Of a DNA stretch of 64,000 nucleotides, positions 28,454 to 38,474 are shown one piece after another. Position 1 is the stretch's first letter. Each line of letters begins with the position of its first letter. The notes under the pieces are model-generated. The model was not told the origin of the DNA, ran no database searches, and saw only the letters and a list, made by a program, of their open reading frames with translations. The stretch comes from Pseudarthrobacter sp. NamE5 (lineage in GTDB: Bacteria; Actinomycetota; Actinomycetes; Actinomycetales; Micrococcaceae), in the NCBI RefSeq assembly GCF_005796225.1, contig NZ_VAHO01000001.1, positions 248,001 to 312,000 of the forward strand. Reading direction: 5' to 3'. The position numbers and the translations under genes were made by a program.

Positions 28454-29302
28454 CTAGTGGTGCAGCTGCATCCGCTGGAGGACGGTGGCTGAAATTTCCT
28501 CAACCGACATCGACGCCGAGTTCACGTAGGGCACATTGTTGGCCCGGTACATGTCCTCGGCGTTGCGCAACTCGAAGCTGCATTGGTTCAGCGATGCGTA
28601 GGCGCTGCCAGGACGGCGTTCCTGGCGGATCTGGCTGAGCCGGACAGGCTGGGACGTAAGCCCGAAGCATTTGTTGGCGAAGGGCAGCAGGGGTTGTGGC
28701 AGGGACAGGCTGGCGAAGTCTTCCTCCACCAGGGGGAAATTCGCGGCGAGGATGCCGTGCTGCAGCGCCAGGTACATGGTGGTGGGGGTTTTGCCGCAGC
28801 GCGACGGGGCGATGAGGATCAGTTCAGCGCGCTCCAGCGCACGCAGCGACTGGCCGTCGTCGTGCTCGATGGCATACTCGACGGCGGCCATCCGCGACTG
28901 GTAGCGGACGGCGTCGCCCACTCCGTGGGCCTGGCCAGGCTGGCCGCTGGCGGAGGAGCCCAAGGCATCTTCCAGCTGGCCGAGGTGGGCGCCGATCAGG
29001 TCGAAAAAGTGGCCTCGACTGCGGGCCAGGACGGAGCGGACGTCCTGGCTGACGGCGGTCGAAAAGACGATCGGCCGAGGCCCGGCCGCGGCGAGCTGGT
29101 TGATGACCGCCACCACCTCCTGGGCCTGCTCCACGGTGGTGATGAACGGGATGGTCCGGCGCTCCAGGGGCTGGCCGGGGAACTGGGTGAGCAACGTGTT
29201 GCCGAGCGTTTCGGCCGTGATGCCGGTGCTGTCCGAGAGAAAGAACACCGTGGGGGCGGACGGGTTTCCCGCCCCCACGGTGTTCTTTTGGCTTTCGGTC
29301 AT
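28454..29302 (-). CDS. ppsR: PEP synthase regulatory protein (kinase/pyrophosphorylase, DUF299)
   Basis: Bifunctional ADP-dependent kinase and Pi-dependent pyrophosphorylase that switches PEP synthase off and on. The 282-residue protein has the N-terminal FFLSDSTGITAETLGN and the P-loop-like APSRCGKTPTTMYLA of the family. The ATG lies immediately after the ppsA stop, so the two form one operon. Residues 5-24 are encoded by a 20-bp perfect hairpin. GTG 29248 (Val19), which gives MFFLSDSTG like other family members, is an alternative start on the far arm of that hairpin. Confidence 0.9.
   Translation of the reverse strand: MTESQKNTVGAGNPSAPTVFFLSDSTGITAETLGNTLLTQFPGQPLERRTIPFITTVEQAQEVVAVINQLAAAGPRPIVFSTAVSQDVRSVLARSRGHFFDLIGAHLGQLEDALGSSASGQPGQAHGVGDAVRYQSRMAAVEYAIEHDDGQSLRALERAELILIAPSRCGKTPTTMYLALQHGILAANFPLVEEDFASLSLPQPLLPFANKCFGLTSQPVRLSQIRQERRPGSAYASLNQCSFELRNAEDMYRANNVPYVNSASMSVEEISATVLQRMQLHH
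29240..29288 (-). promoter_or_regulatory. Very strong hairpin inside the 5' end of ppsR
   Basis: Two perfectly complementary 20-base arms (29240-29259 and 29269-29288) enclose a 9-base loop. The arms are G/C-rich at the loop end and carry AAA/TTT at the base, and more pyrimidines follow on the ppsR strand. It starts 14 bases after the ppsR ATG and 15 bp after the ppsA stop. It has the form of an intrinsic terminator for ppsA, yet it lies in the ppsR reading frame. Attenuation between the two genes is inferred. Confidence 0.8.
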
Positions 29303-31717
<2,415 letters not shown>

Positions 31718-31808
31718 AGGTGGTGCTCCTTCGTTGGGCACGCGCCGACAAGCGCTAAAAATGAGGTGATGCAAGGGTTGTCGGAAGAGCCGCACGGAAG
31801 CAACCGGA

Positions 31809-31824
31809 TGTGATGCGGGACACA
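31809..31824. promoter_or_regulatory. CRP/GlxR-like site upstream of ppsA
   Basis: The 16 bp TGTGATGCGGGACACA match TGTGA-N6-TCACA, the CRP/GlxR consensus, with one mismatch. The site is 92 bp upstream of the ppsA start codon. Control of a gluconeogenic gene by a cAMP-binding regulator is plausible; binding is inferred. Confidence 0.6.
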
Positions 31825-31951
31825 TTTGGTTCGAGTAATGAAAAGTCACTTTGGTGGTGCCCAAGGAGAGCGAGGGGCGCGAAACCCTCCCATTTTGGCG
31901 TAGCGCAGGTACTGTCCGGTTGGGCTTAAAGCCTGTTCCAGAACATCGGGC

Positions 31952-32797
31952 TTATTTGCCGAGATGGGGTGTGCCGCGGGTGTCGAGGTAGTGCAAAATC
32001 GCCCGGGCCGTTTCCTCCGGAGCGCTGACGTGGGGGCAGTGCCCGGTGGCCTGCAACTGCACCAGGGTGCTGTGTTCCAGATTCTGGTGCAGGTAGGCGC
32101 CCACCTCAGGCGGAGCAAGCCGATCGTCGGAGCACTGCAGAATCAGGCACTTGGTGCGCAACTTTTCCAGTTCAGGGCGGGTGTCGGAAAAGAAAGTCAC
32201 CCCAGCGAAGTGCCGTGCGATGGACGGATTTGTCCGGCAGAAGCTAAGACGCAGGTCCTCCGCCAGTTCCGGCTCCTGCGGGTTGCCCATGACCAAGGGC
32301 GCCAGGGCCGCGGCCCAGGCGAAATAGTTACTGTCCAGGGCTGCCAGCAGACCCTCGATGTCTTCCCGCGAAAACCCGCCCACGTAGCCGTCGTACGGGT
32401 CATCGGTATGACGGGGTGAAGGAGCAAGCAGGACAAGGTGGGAGAAACGGTTGGGGTCCTGCACTGCGGCGATCACGGCGATCATTGTGCTGACGCTGTG
32501 GCCAACAAGGATGACGTCCTCAAGTTCAAGGGCTGCGCAAATTTCCAGCAGGTCCGACGCGTACCCATCCAGGGACCCGTATTTCTCCCAGTCATAGGCG
32601 CTGATGTCGGAGTGTCCCGCACCAACATGATCAAAAAGCACCAGCCGGTAATCATCAACAAAATATGGCAGCAGCTTCCGCCACATGGCCTGATCGCAGC
32701 CAAAACCGTGGGCAAACATCATCACAGGCCCACCATCCCGGCCGAGTATGGTGACATTGTTCCGGCGGCCGATCACCGCAGCAACTGCTTTAATCAC
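31952..32797 (-). CDS. Alpha/beta hydrolase, RsbQ-like
   Basis: Cytoplasmic alpha/beta hydrolase of 281 residues (GTG start). The nucleophile Ser101 lies in VGHSVST, the acid is in CSDDRLAP, and the His is in TGHCPHVSAPEE. The motif set and size match RsbQ, which works with the PAS-phosphatase RsbP in energy-stress signalling in Bacillus and is related to karrikin/strigolactone receptors. No rsbP homologue lies next to it here, so the function may be separate. It is a single gene between ppsA and the DGPF/ECF module. Confidence 0.85.
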   Translation of the reverse strand: MIKAVAAVIGRRNNVTILGRDGGPVMMFAHGFGCDQAMWRKLLPYFVDDYRLVLFDHVGAGHSDISAYDWEKYGSLDGYASDLLEICAALELEDVILVGHSVSTMIAVIAAVQDPNRFSHLVLLAPSPRHTDDPYDGYVGGFSREDIEGLLAALDSNYFAWAAALAPLVMGNPQEPELAEDLRLSFCRTNPSIARHFAGVTFFSDTRPELEKLRTKCLILQCSDDRLAPPEVGAYLHQNLEHSTLVQLQATGHCPHVSAPEETARAILHYLDTRGTPHLGK

Positions 32798-33003
32798 GTT
32801 CTCACTGGCCCTCGCGTAGGGTGGCGTCCTCTCCCAGACTATCCACGGGAAATAGAGAATCCTAGGGATCCTCCCACTATGACCTTGAAGGCGACGCCGA
32901 TTCAGCCCATTACATGGGATGGAGCGCCGAAGAACCTTTACATGTCATGGCCCGAAAAGATGGGCTGGGTTTACAACTACCCCAACCCTTCGTTGCCCCT
33001 AGG

Positions 33004-33150
33004 ATGAGCCTCATGAGTTCTGATGATGAGAAGGATCCTCCTGTACCCGCCAATGTGGTCGGTGCTCCAAAGCGCGTCCACCGCGATCGCGTTAGGTACG
33101 AGTACGACCGGTCCGACCACGAGGCCCCTGCAGAGGCGCCCAACGGCTAA
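33004..33150 (+). CDS. Small acidic protein upstream of the ECF42 module (copy 1)
   Basis: Short reading frame of 48 codons (an ATG at 33013 gives 45) rich in Asp, Glu, Pro and Arg, with DPPVPANVVGAPKRVHRDR in the middle. A paralogue of the same length is encoded at 48866, upstream of the second DGPF copy, with the motif DPPVPA-LVGAPKR-HRD kept while other residues differ. Protein-level conservation with nucleotide divergence suggests it is translated. No ribosome-binding site is strong and no known family is recognised. Confidence 0.5.
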   Translation: MSLMSSDDEKDPPVPANVVGAPKRVHRDRVRYEYDRSDHEAPAEAPNG

Positions 33151-33247
33151 GACAGACAAGCCGATCCGCCTTGAGGCCAGCGCTCCAAAAATGGGCGCCG
33201 GAGCTCGCGGCAGTTGTGTCCGAAAATATTTATTTTTTTGTAGTCGT

Positions 33248-33274
33248 TGTCGATCCGGTGCTTGCCCGTTCGAC
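33248..33274 (+). promoter_or_regulatory. Putative ECF42-type promoter (copy 1)
   Basis: TGTCGA at 33248, a 17-bp spacer and CGAC at 33271 lie about 50 bp upstream of the DGPF start. TGTCGA is the -35 reported for ECF42 sigma factors, which usually activate their adjacent DGPF gene. The same elements and spacing are kept in the second copy at 49070. Confidence 0.6.
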
Positions 33275-33323
33275 GCCATAGTAGAAGGACGCATTAGGCG
33301 TTCTCATCAAAAGGAGAAGAACC

Positions 33324-33749
33324 GTGAAGTTCATGCTGATTATGCGCGCTACGGCAGAGGCCAAGAAGGCCTACGAAGCTGCGGACATCGAACAGATCAT
33401 CAATGCCATGGGCGCCTATAACGAATCGCTCATGAAGGCCGGGGTGCTGCTGGCCGGTGAGGGGCTCGCCGATGACATGAGCGACGCGTTCGTTGTCGAC
33501 TTTTCCGCGGAGGAGCCCATCGTTACCGACGGCCCGTACGGGGAAACCCATGAACTGTTCAACGGGTTCTGGATCATCCAGACCGCCAGCAAGGAAGAAG
33601 CGGTCCAGTGGGCAAGCCGCTGCCCCCTGGGCCCGGGAAGCAAACTCGAAGTCCGCCGCGTGACCGATATGAGTGACTTTGAAGACTTCGCCGACAACGA
33701 GTTCCTCCAAAAGGAAGCCGGCTGGCGCGAGGAACTCAACCAGCCCTAG
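33324..33749 (+). CDS. DGPF/YCII-domain protein (copy 1)
   Basis: YCII-related protein of 141 residues with a ferredoxin-like fold in known relatives. It starts MKFMLIMRAT and has the family motif as TDGPYGETHELFNGFWII (DGPY here for DGPF). The GTG start has an AAGGAGAAG ribosome-binding site. It lies 4 bp before the ECF sigma gene, the standard DGPF-ECF42 pairing, and its biochemical role is unknown in the family. A near-identical copy lies at 49147-49572, with only a few amino-acid differences. Confidence 0.9.
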   Translation: MKFMLIMRATAEAKKAYEAADIEQIINAMGAYNESLMKAGVLLAGEGLADDMSDAFVVDFSAEEPIVTDGPYGETHELFNGFWIIQTASKEEAVQWASRCPLGPGSKLEVRRVTDMSDFEDFADNEFLQKEAGWREELNQP

Positions 33750-33753
33750 CGAT

Positions 33754-35004
33754 ATGGTTGACAAGCACCTCGCCGCCGTGCCGGCGATCCAGCGAACCCT
33801 GGACGCCGTGTGGCGGATCGAAAGCGCGCGGATCATCGCAACGCTTGCCAAAGTGACCGGCGACGTGGGTTTGGCGGAAGATCTCGCCCAGGAAGCCCTG
33901 ATCGATGCCCTCACGCAATGGCCCGAGTCAGGCGTCCCGAATAATCCGGGCGCCTGGCTCACGGCCGTGGCGAAACGCAAGGCCATCGACGCCTGGCGCC
34001 GCCGCGAGCGGCTCGACGAACGCTACCGCGCGATGGCCCACGACCTCACGGAAATGACCGAGGACCAGTGGCAGCCGATCCCCGACGACGTGCTTCGGCT
34101 CATCTTCACCGCCTGCCACCCCGTGCTCTCGCGCGAGGGCCAGGTCGCGTTGACGCTGCGAACCGTCGGTGGCCTGACCAGCGAGGAAATCGCACGCATG
34201 CTGCTCGTTCCCGTCGCCACCGTCCAGCAGCGCATCGTCCGGGCAAAGAAGACTCTCTCGGCCGCCCGCGTACCCTTCGAACCCCCCGAACCAAACGAGT
34301 GGAACGGGCGGCTGAACGCGGTACTGGCGGTGCTGTACCTCATCTTCACCGAAGGCTACGCCGCCACAACCGGAGAACGGTGGATCCGCACAGACATCGC
34401 CAACGAAGCCCTGCGCCTGGCCCGGGTGCTCGCCGGCCTGCTCCCCCGGGAGCCCGAAGTCCATGGACTCGTCGCACTCATGGAATTCCAGGCATCCCGG
34501 TTCCCAGCGCGCGTGAACCACGACGGCAGCCCGGTCCTGCTCGCCGACCAGGATAGATCACGCTGGGACAGGACACAAATCGGCCGTGGCCTGACGGCAC
34601 TGGCACGTACCGACGCCCTGGGCCGCGGACGGGGAAACTACACCCTGCAGGCTGCCATCGCCCAATGCCATGCCACCGCCCCCAGTTTCGAAGATACCGA
34701 CTGGCACAAAATTGTCCTGCTCTACGAGGCCCTCGGACGCCTCGCACCCAACCCCATCGTCGAACTCAACCACGCCGTAGCGGTCTCCATGGCCACCGGA
34801 CCCGCCGCCGCCCTGAAAATCGTGGACCGCCTCGTCGCCGGGGGCGCCCTCCGCCGCTCACACCTGCTGCCCAGCATCCGCGGTGAACTGCTCTCCAAGC
34901 TCGGAAGAACCGCCGAAGCTAAGAAAGATCTGCAGCAGGCAGCCGCTCTAACCACCAACGAACAACAAAAAGCCGTCCTCCTCGCCAAAGCAGCCACACT
35001 CTGA
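33754..35004 (+). CDS. ECF sigma factor of the ECF42 type with C-terminal TPR-like extension
   Basis: Alternative sigma factor of 416 residues. Region 2 is at about 20-90 (EDLAQEALIDALTQWPESGVPNNPGAWL, read here in part as EDLAQEAL and NPGAWL). Region 4 (LTLRTVGGLTSEEIA, VATVQQRIVRAKK) ends near 180. A long helical C-terminus follows with TPR-like repeats (YEALGRLAPNPIVELNHAVA). ECF42 factors have no anti-sigma factor, and this extension is needed for activity. The ATG at 33754 is chosen because the earlier in-frame start lies inside the DGPF gene. A truncated copy lies at 49577. Confidence 0.9.
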   Translation: MVDKHLAAVPAIQRTLDAVWRIESARIIATLAKVTGDVGLAEDLAQEALIDALTQWPESGVPNNPGAWLTAVAKRKAIDAWRRRERLDERYRAMAHDLTEMTEDQWQPIPDDVLRLIFTACHPVLSREGQVALTLRTVGGLTSEEIARMLLVPVATVQQRIVRAKKTLSAARVPFEPPEPNEWNGRLNAVLAVLYLIFTEGYAATTGERWIRTDIANEALRLARVLAGLLPREPEVHGLVALMEFQASRFPARVNHDGSPVLLADQDRSRWDRTQIGRGLTALARTDALGRGRGNYTLQAAIAQCHATAPSFEDTDWHKIVLLYEALGRLAPNPIVELNHAVAVSMATGPAAALKIVDRLVAGGALRRSHLLPSIRGELLSKLGRTAEAKKDLQQAAALTTNEQQKAVLLAKAATL

Positions 35005-35226
35005 GACTTTCCGACGGGACGGGAAAAGCCCGCAATCGCTCACGCAGTGTCCCGCCGAACGGTGGAGCGGGCAGGCAGGCGTTGCCAGGGCCGCCACGCG
35101 GCAAAAAAACTTGAGCCCATCTTGAGACTTTGTTCCCTTCGTGGTCTTTAGGATCAGGACAGTGCCGACCGGCGCTGAACGGGCGGCTGCTGGGGCAGCC
35201 TTTGACGATTGCGGGGACCGATCGCC

Positions 35227-36450
35227 GTGTTCAAACTGATGAAGCTCCTTACTGTCACCATGACCGTCGCTCTCGGACTGATATTCGCTGGACTGCAGCC
35301 AGTACTGGCAGCACCGGCCGCGAGTATCTCCCTCAGCCCGGCCAGCGGACCCGCCGGATCTGCAGTGACGGTGAGCGGCACCGGTTTCAAGGCCTCCGTG
35401 TCCGGAACTGTCGCTGCTGGCCCGACGGCCTTCACTTTCCGGACCACGGCGACTGGGGCGTTCAGCACCTCGATCACCATCCCGTCGTCCGCTGCCGGGA
35501 CTGTCACCGTCACGGCCAAAACCTCATCCGTCAAAGCCTCTTCGGTGTTCACCGTGATGCAGGCCGCTCCAGAGCTGCCGCCGGTCAGCACGGCCGCCTT
35601 GCGGTTCGGGGTTGGGGTTCCGGGTGGGCCCTTGGCAGCCGGGGAACTGGACGAGGTCTCACGGCTGGCGGGTGAGAGCCCGTCCAGTGTTTTGTTTTAC
35701 AAGGATTTCCTGCAGGTGCCCCCGATTGCTGAAATGAATGCTGCGCGGGCGCGCGGTGCTGTTCCGCTGGTGACCTGGGAGCCGTGGGCCTGGGGAGGAG
35801 GGGTGGACCAGCCCGTTTATGCGCTGGACCGCATAGCTGCCGGGGACTTCGACGCCCACCTCAGCCGGTGGGGACAGGCGCTGGCTGCCTGGGGTTATCC
35901 GGTCCAGCTGCGGTTCGCGCATGAGATGAACGGCGACTGGTACCCCTGGGCTGAGGGGGTCAACGGCAATGGTGCCGGCGACTACGTGCAGGCGTGGCGG
36001 CACGTGCATGACGTTGTGGCCGCCGCCGGGGCGTCCAACGTGTCGTGGGTGTGGAGCCCGAACGTTCCCTATTGGGGATCCACCGACCTGGCCGGGCTGT
36101 ACCCGGGGGCCGGTTACGTCGATGTTGTGGCGCTTGACGGGTACAACTGGGGCACGTCCGCTTCGTGGAGCGGGTGGATTTCGCCGCAGGATCTCTTCGC
36201 ACCGGGAATCGCCGAACTGCGGTCGTTGGCCCCGGGGCTTCCGATCCTCATCGCCGAAACGTCTTCCAGTGAGCTGGGCGGCTCCAAGGCTGCCTGGAAC
36301 AGCGATCTGGTCTCCTACCTGGCGGCGCAACCGGACGTGGTCGGTTTCGTCTGGTTCCACATTCGAAAGGAAGCAGACTGGCGCATCAACAGCAGTGACG
36401 CCTCGGCGGCCGCCTTCAAATCTGCTTTGGCGGCACGCCGGGCGTCATAG
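35227..36450 (+). CDS. Secreted GH26-like glycoside hydrolase with N-terminal Ig/IPT-like domain
   Basis: Secreted protein of about 407 residues. It has a signal peptide ending LAAPAA, an Ig/IPT-like domain (about 40-115, from LSPASGPAGSAVTVSG) and a GH26 TIM barrel. The acid/base Glu is in RFAHEMNGDWYPW and the nucleophile in ILIAETSSSE. GH26 enzymes cut beta-mannan or related beta-glycans. The GTG at 35227 was chosen for the GGGGA upstream; an ATG at 35239 or a TTG at 35209 are possible. It is convergent with a sorting-signal peptide and a GT2 gene, so it may process the polymer that GT2 makes. Confidence 0.85.
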   Translation: MFKLMKLLTVTMTVALGLIFAGLQPVLAAPAASISLSPASGPAGSAVTVSGTGFKASVSGTVAAGPTAFTFRTTATGAFSTSITIPSSAAGTVTVTAKTSSVKASSVFTVMQAAPELPPVSTAALRFGVGVPGGPLAAGELDEVSRLAGESPSSVLFYKDFLQVPPIAEMNAARARGAVPLVTWEPWAWGGGVDQPVYALDRIAAGDFDAHLSRWGQALAAWGYPVQLRFAHEMNGDWYPWAEGVNGNGAGDYVQAWRHVHDVVAAAGASNVSWVWSPNVPYWGSTDLAGLYPGAGYVDVVALDGYNWGTSASWSGWISPQDLFAPGIAELRSLAPGLPILIAETSSSELGGSKAAWNSDLVSYLAAQPDVVGFVWFHIRKEADWRINSSDASAAAFKSALAARRAS

Positions 36451-36462
36451 ACCGTCAGGCGG

Positions 36463-36618
36463 TTACGGCCGGGCTGCCGGGTTGCGGCGGACCAGGGCGA
36501 TCAGGGCCGCGCCGATCAGCATGATGCCCAGCGCGGTCAATAGCCCTGCACCAACGTTCAGCCCGGTGTAGGCCAGGGCGGCGCCGGAAGCGGGGAGGGT
36601 GGTGTTCATTCCATACAT
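36463..36618 (-). CDS. 51-residue peptide consisting of a LAxTG-type sorting signal
   Basis: Small ORF with an LAYTG pentapeptide at residues 15-19, a roughly 23-residue hydrophobic segment and a positively charged end (VRRNPAARP). This is the full layout of a class E-type cell-wall sorting signal, but there is almost nothing in front of it: 14 residues and no export signal. It starts 2 bp after the GT2 stop on the same strand, so it is cotranscribed. It could be a remnant of a wall protein or a real membrane micropeptide. A sortase-like gene lies at 57.4 kb, but of a different class. Confidence 0.6.
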   Translation of the reverse strand: MYGMNTTLPASGAALAYTGLNVGAGLLTALGIMLIGAALIALVRRNPAARP

Positions 36619-36620
36619 CG

Positions 36621-37808
36621 TTAGTTGATTTCCTCTGCTGTGTATTGGGCTTCCCAGCGGTCGATCCGCCGCCGGGTGATCTTGGTGGTCAGGACTGCGC
36701 ACCAGGAGGCCATGAACCACCCGGAGCGAAGCCACATGAACAGTTCCTGCGGGAAGAAGGAGGCGGCAATGACGATGTCCTTCCAGTCGCGGTGGGGTAT
36801 CCGCAGCGCGCGCTTGATGTCCAGCGCGACGAACAGAATTGGCACCAGCCACCAGAACAGGACGACATGGAACACTCCCAGGGACACGGAGAGGATCATG
36901 ACGCCGATCCACAGCAGCTTCAGGAAGACACCGAGCAGGCCCATCGCCTGCTGGGCCCAGTCCCGGAGTGTCAGCCGGTTCACCCCCAGGTCCAGCAGGT
37001 CCTCCACGGTGCCAACCTGCCATTTCATCCGCTGTCCCCAGAGGGCCTTGAGTGTTTTCATCGAATCGGTGTAGGCACGCACGTCGGGCGAGACCTGGCA
37101 GATGAAGCCGAGTTCCCGGATCCGGTACGTCAGTTCGAAGTCTTCAACCTGGGAGGTGTAAACCCACGGGCCTTCCCTGTCGTCCCGTGCAGCCACTTGG
37201 CGGAGAACGGCGTTGTTGATGGCGCAGCCAGTCCCGGCCAGCACGCTCGTCCTTCCCCGGCGCAGCGCAGTGTCCGTCCAGGTAGCGAACTCAGCTTTTT
37301 GAAGCCGGCTCAGCAGCCCGGGGTCCTGCATGGTGAACTTCGACGACGAGCCCCCCAGAAGCGCGCCCGCTTCGCCACTGAATTCGCTTTCCCATGCTGC
37401 CAGCGCATTGGGCGGCAGCACGGTGTCCGCATCAAGGCATACCACTACGTCCGCGTCATGGGCGTATGCCGCCCATGCACGGTTCAGCGCCTCGGACTTG
37501 CGGTGTTCCAGACGGGGCAGCTCCATCACCGTCACCGGATATGCGCGGGCAACCGCAGCCGTTGAGTCCGTGCAGCCATTGGGAACAACGACGACCAGGT
37601 CCGCGGGCCGGCTCTGGTGCATCAGCCCATCCAGTGTCGCCCCTATCGAGGCGGCCTCGTTATAAGCCGGAACCAGCACCACCACACGCAGGCTCGCGCA
37701 GTCAGGGCCCCCCGCCGGTCCTGCGGCCGAATACGTCAGTTTGCCGCAGTCGGCAGGGGCGCCGTGGCGGACCTTCTCTTCAACCGCCGAGGGCAAAGCA
37801 ACGGACAC
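36621..37808 (-). CDS. Family 2 glycosyltransferase, processive membrane type
   Basis: Membrane glycosyltransferase of 395 residues. The GT-A domain has VLVPAYNEAASIG, the DAD motif in VCLDADTVLPPN, TGCAINNAVLR, the EDFELTYR block and QRMKW, which stands for the QxxRW motif of processive enzymes such as cellulose, hyaluronan and N-acetylglucosamine polymerases. Three to four hydrophobic segments follow the catalytic domain. The GTG start has a perfect AAGGAGG ribosome-binding site directly after a hairpin. With GH26 next to it, synthesis of an extracellular beta-glycan is likely; the sugar is unknown. Confidence 0.88.
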   Translation of the reverse strand: MSVALPSAVEEKVRHGAPADCGKLTYSAAGPAGGPDCASLRVVVLVPAYNEAASIGATLDGLMHQSRPADLVVVVPNGCTDSTAAVARAYPVTVMELPRLEHRKSEALNRAWAAYAHDADVVVCLDADTVLPPNALAAWESEFSGEAGALLGGSSSKFTMQDPGLLSRLQKAEFATWTDTALRRGRTSVLAGTGCAINNAVLRQVAARDDREGPWVYTSQVEDFELTYRIRELGFICQVSPDVRAYTDSMKTLKALWGQRMKWQVGTVEDLLDLGVNRLTLRDWAQQAMGLLGVFLKLLWIGVMILSVSLGVFHVVLFWWLVPILFVALDIKRALRIPHRDWKDIVIAASFFPQELFMWLRSGWFMASWCAVLTTKITRRRIDRWEAQYTAEEIN

Positions 37809-37820
37809 GGGAGCCTCCTT

Positions 37821-37857
37821 CTGGATTTCGAAAGCCCAGCGGGCCTTCGAAATCCAG
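37821..37857 (-). promoter_or_regulatory. Long hairpin next to the GT2 ribosome-binding site
   Basis: Perfect 12-bp arms (37821-37832 and 37846-37857) enclose an inner GCCC/GGGC stem with one mismatch and a 3-base loop. The 3' arm ends immediately before the AAGGAGG of the GT2 gene. It could be an RNA structure controlling translation or a protein-binding palindrome (TTCGAA occurs in each arm). Function is inferred. Confidence 0.6.
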
Positions 37858-37969
37858 CTAATAACCCTTGTCTCAGAATTCGCCCCTTGGCGGCATCAAG
37901 GTTCAGTCAATCACCGCAATTCCTGATCAACGGCCCTTGATCATTTATTGAGCTGAATAAAAAAATCAA

Positions 37970-38452
37970 TCAAACACGCATTGGCGCGTGACGGTTCTCA
38001 CTAATTTGTAGGTTCTCGGCGAATTGGTTCAGGCAGGAAAGCTGCCTTGTTGTTGTGGCGAGAAGGCGCTGACCAGCATCGTTACCTGTCCGGGTGAGGT
38101 TGCCATGGTGTACGTAATCGGCGGGGGCCAAATTCGCATAAGGGCATTTGCCCTCTTTGCCTGCGCCGCCAAAGAGATAGGAACCGTTTATGCCGCCAGC
38201 GGAGTTCAGCCAAATAACGCCACCGGGTTTGCATCCGTCCCGGAGTGTCAGGTGCTGCTCATTTTGAGGAACTCTTGCGGGTATTTGTGGCACTTCTTGA
38301 GTGACGCTCTGCAGTATGTATATCTGCCAGGAAGAGCCGTTGACTAACCCGCTAGTCCAACTCGGTTCTGGCAGCCATTGAATAAACAGGTCCAGGGCAT
38401 CAGCTCGAAACCACCAGTCCGGAAGCTCCCCGTGCTCGCTCAGCGGAAGCAC
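37970..38452 (-). CDS. Possible hypothetical protein
   Basis: A 160-codon frame in a region of lower GC than its surroundings, on the same strand as GT2. The GTG start has AGGTGA a few bases upstream. The composition is protein-like (Trp, Asn, Tyr and Gln well represented) but there is no signal peptide, membrane segment or known motif. A 107-codon frame on the opposite strand overlaps it. I cannot exclude that the region is non-coding. Confidence 0.3.
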   Translation of the reverse strand: MLPLSEHGELPDWWFRADALDLFIQWLPEPSWTSGLVNGSSWQIYILQSVTQEVPQIPARVPQNEQHLTLRDGCKPGGVIWLNSAGGINGSYLFGGAGKEGKCPYANLAPADYVHHGNLTRTGNDAGQRLLATTTRQLSCLNQFAENLQISENRHAPMRV

Positions 38453-38474
38453 CGTTCACCTGCAGGAAAGGTCC

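Noticed and set aside
36463-36618. TLPASG as an LPxTG sorting motif in the 51-residue peptide
   Set aside because: The fourth and fifth residues do not fit LPxTG, and LAYTG immediately before the hydrophobic stretch is the better candidate.
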